Source of the DNA: Planctomycetes bacterium B3_Pla
GTDB lineage: Bacteria; Planctomycetota; Phycisphaerae; Sedimentisphaerales; Anaerobacaceae
Length of the DNA stretch: 64,000 nucleotides
Reading direction: 5' to 3'
Assembly: GCA_005223045.1 (NCBI GenBank)
Contig: NJBM01000010.1
Coordinates: 1-64,000, forward strand
Shown here: positions 61,175-64,000 of the stretch, piece by piece
Layout of the letters: every line of letters begins with the position of its first letter
How positions within the stretch are numbered: the stretch's first letter is position 1
Program-made: the position numbers and the translations under genes
Notes under the pieces: model-generated
Seen by the model: only the letters and a program-made list of their open reading frames with translations
Databases searched by the model: none
Told to the model about the DNA's origin: nothing

Positions 61175-61936
61175 TTACTTCAACTCCACGCCCTGTGCTC
61201 GCAGATAGTCTTTCAGTTCCGGTATGTCGATAGTGTGGAAATGAAATACAGAAGCCGCCAGAAGAATTGTCGCACCTGCCTGCACAGCTTCAAGGAAATG
61301 CTCCATTTTACCTGCACCGCCTGATGCCACAATCCCAGCTGAGCAGGCGTCAGCCATTGCCTTGATAACCGGCAGATCAAATCCTGTCAGTGCTCCATCC
61401 CCGGCCTTGCTGGTCGGCAGTATCACAGGAACACCAAAACCATCGACCTTTTTCGCCCACTCGATGGCATCTGCTCCTGTGGCAGTTCGCCCGCCGTCGA
61501 TATAGACTTCATAGCCGGATGGCAATGATTCGTTCTGGTCCACATCTATGGCGACCGTAACCTTCTCTGCGCCAAACTCGGCAATCATCTGCCCAACAAT
61601 CTCAGGCTTGCGAAAGGCGGCACTGCTCGTTGATATTTTGTCGGCGCCAGCTTCCAGGACCGCTGCGGCTGAAGCGACATCCGAAATACCGCCGCCAACA
61701 GTAAAGGGGACGGTGGTGACCTCGGCCACTTTCTTTACAACCTCGAGCATAGTGGGGCGATTCTCGACCGTGGCTGTTATGTCCAGCAGAGCAAGCTCAT
61801 CTGCTCCGGCCTGGCAATAGGCTTTTGCACATTCGACCGGATCGCCTGCATCACGAATGTCCACAAAATGCACCCCTTTGACCACGCGGCCATTCTGCAT
61901 GTCCAGGCACGGCATAATACTGACTGGGCTGCTCAT
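61175..61936 (-). CDS. hisF: Imidazole glycerol phosphate synthase cyclase subunit
   Basis: HisF forms imidazole glycerol phosphate and AICAR in histidine synthesis, using ammonia from HisH. The TIM barrel has IMPCLDMQNGRVVKGVHFVD with the catalytic Asp, ADELALLDITATVENRPTML, VPFTVGGGISDVASAAAVL, ADKISTSSAAFRKPEIV, VTVAIDVDQ and GVPVILPTSKAGDGALTGFD (the second catalytic Asp in DGALTGFD; the usual form is DGT). 253 residues is normal. ILPTSK in place of the usual LLTSM-type phrase is slightly unusual. The partner hisH is not nearby. AAGGAGAAGTAAG precedes the ATG. Confidence 0.95.
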   Translation of the reverse strand: MSSPVSIMPCLDMQNGRVVKGVHFVDIRDAGDPVECAKAYCQAGADELALLDITATVENRPTMLEVVKKVAEVTTVPFTVGGGISDVASAAAVLEAGADKISTSSAAFRKPEIVGQMIAEFGAEKVTVAIDVDQNESLPSGYEVYIDGGRTATGADAIEWAKKVDGFGVPVILPTSKAGDGALTGFDLPVIKAMADACSAGIVASGGAGKMEHFLEAVQAGATILLAASVFHFHTIDIPELKDYLRAQGVELK

Positions 61937-62129
61937 TCTTACTTCTCCTTTTCTCTAAACGTCAACTAAGGATGTTCTCATAAGGCAGACTTTGCCATGT
62001 TGTCTCTGATTCTACACTCACAGGCTTCTGTTGCAAGATCAATCTTGAAGCCGTTAGAGCCTGGTGACAATCCCGGCGCGCCGGGATCCGGTTCGGCATT
62101 GCAGAACAGCAAATAATTTGCGATTGCCG

Positions 62130-62178
62130 ATTGGCGTGATACGCAATACGATATACGCAATACGCAATACGATATAGC
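62130..62178. repeat. Short tandem ACGCAAT repeats
   Basis: Several copies of the unit TACGCAATACGATA follow one another in front of the next gene. The same unit, in either direction, occurs near 40117, 40255, 57715 and 61080. Confidence 0.7.
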
Positions 62179-62198
62179 GGTTTTCAAGGAGAATGAAA

Positions 62199-64000
62199 AT
62201 GAAGACATGGTTCGGACTGCTGAGCACGTTACTTTGCTGCAGCGCGGCTATTGCCGGCGATGCCGTTATCGAGTTGTCAAAGCACCTTGGCAAGACGCCG
62301 GCCCTGGTCGTCGTGGTATGCGGAGCCGATGAGGGAGACTTGCCGACGATTTCAAAGCTCGTCGAGCAAACGCCATGGACGGTTTTCTGTAAAGGCGTCG
62401 CCTCACCGGAGCTGGATAAGATTCGCGATTGGGCGAGGGCCGAAGGGCTTCTGGCCGGACGGGTCTGCGTGGTTGATGACGATAGCCCGTCGCTCTGGCT
62501 TGCGGGAGATTTGGCCGACGCTGTTTGGGTTGCGCCGGGTGTTGATGATCCGCCGTCCGAGAAGGAAATCCTGCGCGTGTTGCATCCCGGCGGTGTGTGT
62601 GTCGCTTCGGGAAAGGTTCTCGTCAAGCCCGCCCAACCAGATGTTGATGAGTGGGGCCATCCGTACCATGGTCCGGACAACAATGTGGTATCGCAAGACT
62701 GCGTGGCGCGCTTGCCGGGAGAGTTGCGTTTCCAGACACATCCGGTATTCGCGGCGATGCCCAATCAAACGCTTTTTGCCGGCGGGCGGATTTTCTTCTT
62801 CTCGGGACATATCGCATTCCACGAGCGCGAAGAACCGCTGCTGAACACGCTGACGGTCCTAAACGCGTACAACGGCTTGCGTCTATGGAGTCGCCCGCTC
62901 GACCCGGACTACGTTGTCCACAATATCTCGAAGCTGGCAACCGACGACGAGGTGGTTTTTGCCGAGGGTGGAACTCTCTGGATGCTGGATGCGGCGACTG
63001 GAAGCGAACGAGGCAAGTTTAGTGTACCGCCGGAGGCAGCGGCTGCCGGCGACACGGACTTCAAATGGATCGCGCACGAGAAAGACAAGCTCTGGGCAGC
63101 ATTCGGCCCGCCGGACGCCCACGTTGCTCCTCACAGACAGAAAAGGCAAATGGGCCACTGGCCCTGGAACGTGGCGAACGAGCAGTACCGAAGTATCACC
63201 AATAAGTTCGGAGCGGCAAGGAGATTGGCAGCCTATCAGTACCCCGAAATGAAGCTGCTCTGGAGCGTCAGCGAGCCGGAGCCGTTCGATGCTCGAGCCC
63301 TTTGCATTGAGGGCAAGCGCATCTTCGAATTGTCGCCGGGAAAGTATATGGCAGCTCGCGACTCAGGTACGGGCAAGCAATTGTGGCGCCATACACCCCA
63401 AACGTCTAAAGAACTCTTCAATGCCATCGGAAGTTCGCTCAAGCGCCAGGGTTGGGGCCTGGGATGGGCCACCTACTGTTGCGCGCGGGCCGGCGACGGT
63501 GTGGTATGTATCGCGGGGCCGTCCTTCAAGAAAACGATTTGCGTGGACTTCGAGAGCGGCGATTTGCTCTGGACCTCGGATATCGAGTCTCCCCATCCGT
63601 TTTTCTTCGGAGGCGATCTCTACGTCGTGCCGCGGGTAGCCAATCCGTCGGCCTTCTGCCGGAAGATAGATCCGCGCACCGGCAAAGTTCTCGACGAATT
63701 CAGCCTGGGAGTGATTGGCTCATGCACGCGCTTGACGGTTACTCCGAACCAGTTCTACTACCGCCCCGGAGGCGGGGAGGGCAGGACCGTTTACGTCGAT
63801 ATCGCAGAGCGGAAGCTTGCCGACTACGAAGGCATCGTTCGCCCCGGATGTTTTGACGGGGTGGTGCCGGCCAACGGGCGGCTGTATTGGATGCCTCTGG
63901 CCTGCGATTGCTGGCAGGTTCACGGCACGTTCTCAATGGCCCCTCGTACAGCACTAAAGGAGCCGAGCGCACAGGCCGAATCATCGCCGTGGGCTGCGCC
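62199..64000 (+). CDS. PQQ-like beta-propeller protein with methyltransferase-like N-domain (partial)
   Basis: The frame is open from ATG 62199 to the window edge (600 codons), so the gene is cut. AAGGAG stands 7 nt upstream; an ATG at 62193 is too close. A signal peptide (MKTWFGLLSTLLCCSAAIA) precedes a domain with SEKEILRVLHPGGVCVASGK, which has the loop of SAM-methyltransferases, then the planctomycete-specific phrase DEWGHPYHGPDNNVVSQD. Propeller blades follow: NAYNGLRLWSRPL, WMLDAATGSERGKF, GTGKQLWRHTP and FESGDLLWTSDI, with the repeating GxxxW pattern of BamB/PQQ-type proteins. Such fusions seem peculiar to Planctomycetota and have no known function. It should be exported to the periplasm. 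The C-terminal blades lie outside the window. Confidence 0.86.
   Translation, partial: MKTWFGLLSTLLCCSAAIAGDAVIELSKHLGKTPALVVVVCGADEGDLPTISKLVEQTPWTVFCKGVASPELDKIRDWARAEGLLAGRVCVVDDDSPSLWLAGDLADAVWVAPGVDDPPSEKEILRVLHPGGVCVASGKVLVKPAQPDVDEWGHPYHGPDNNVVSQDCVARLPGELRFQTHPVFAAMPNQTLFAGGRIFFFSGHIAFHEREEPLLNTLTVLNAYNGLRLWSRPLDPDYVVHNISKLATDDEVVFAEGGTLWMLDAATGSERGKFSVPPEAAAAGDTDFKWIAHEKDKLWAAFGPPDAHVAPHRQKRQMGHWPWNVANEQYRSITNKFGAARRLAAYQYPEMKLLWSVSEPEPFDARALCIEGKRIFELSPGKYMAARDSGTGKQLWRHTPQTSKELFNAIGSSLKRQGWGLGWATYCCARAGDGVVCIAGPSFKKTICVDFESGDLLWTSDIESPHPFFFGGDLYVVPRVANPSAFCRKIDPRTGKVLDEFSLGVIGSCTRLTVTPNQFYYRPGGGEGRTVYVDIAERKLADYEGIVRPGCFDGVVPANGRLYWMPLACDCWQVHGTFSMAPRTALKEPSAQAESSPWAA

Overview
The window looks like chromosome of an anaerobic Planctomycetota bacterium, most likely class Phycisphaerae. 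This rests on several traits together: three secreted sulfatases with RR-type export signals, a PEP-CTERM protein, a pseudopilin with a late DGH motif, large LamG/PA14 surface proteins, HEAT-repeat lipoprotein-like proteins, secreted Gfo/Idh and TIM-barrel enzymes, and a PQQ-propeller protein carrying the DEWGHPYHGPDNN block. Assignment is by pattern recognition only, not by a tree.

Layout. 0.2-3.0 kb: an NtrC-type response regulator and its kinase. 3.4-6.6 kb: an adenine-specific DNA methylase coupled to a PIN-domain nuclease gene that is broken by one in-frame TGA, beside a tRNA-Thr. 7.0-16.7 kb: a secreted pectate-lyase-like protein and three tandem paralogous surface proteins (LamG, Fn3-like modules, PA14). 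16.7-25.7 kb: a repeat-rich gap, two membrane proteins, a PEP-CTERM protein, a cadherin/Ig-like protein, an orphan antitoxin, a pseudopilin and a sulfatase. 25.8-34.1 kb: a HEAT protein and the ffh / rpsP / trmD translation block, unusually interrupted by a sulfatase, a small gene and a TIR-bounded GxxExxY element. 34.3-40.7 kb: an accessory island with a SecD-P1-like protein, two copies of a ~285 bp leader repeat driving a DUF4177-YidD pair and a TIR-TIR pair, a 119 bp MITE-like element with a 5 bp target duplication, and small unknown genes, ending in a repeat field. 40.7-48.5 kb: housekeeping genes rplS, yraN, tatD, dnaG, rpoD and an octahaem cytochrome c. 48.5-57.6 kb: a sugar-catabolism-like cluster (two UroD-like proteins, a lipoprotein L-rhamnose mutarotase, TIM-barrel protein, oxidoreductase, HEAT protein, sulfatase). 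57.8-64 kb: carB, hisF and a PQQ-propeller protein running off the right edge.

How it fits together. Most accessory genes serve capture and breakdown of sulfated or pectin-like polysaccharides at the cell surface. The housekeeping genes show that the ffh-trmD block has been inverted relative to rplS-yraN, with the 34-40 kb island at the junction. The most interesting undescribed structures are the GxxExxY element (perfect 26 bp inverted repeats inside 19 bp direct repeats), the duplicated leader with bounded gene blocks carrying TIR proteins, the methylase-PIN pair, and a palindromic repeat inserted in frame in a sulfatase.
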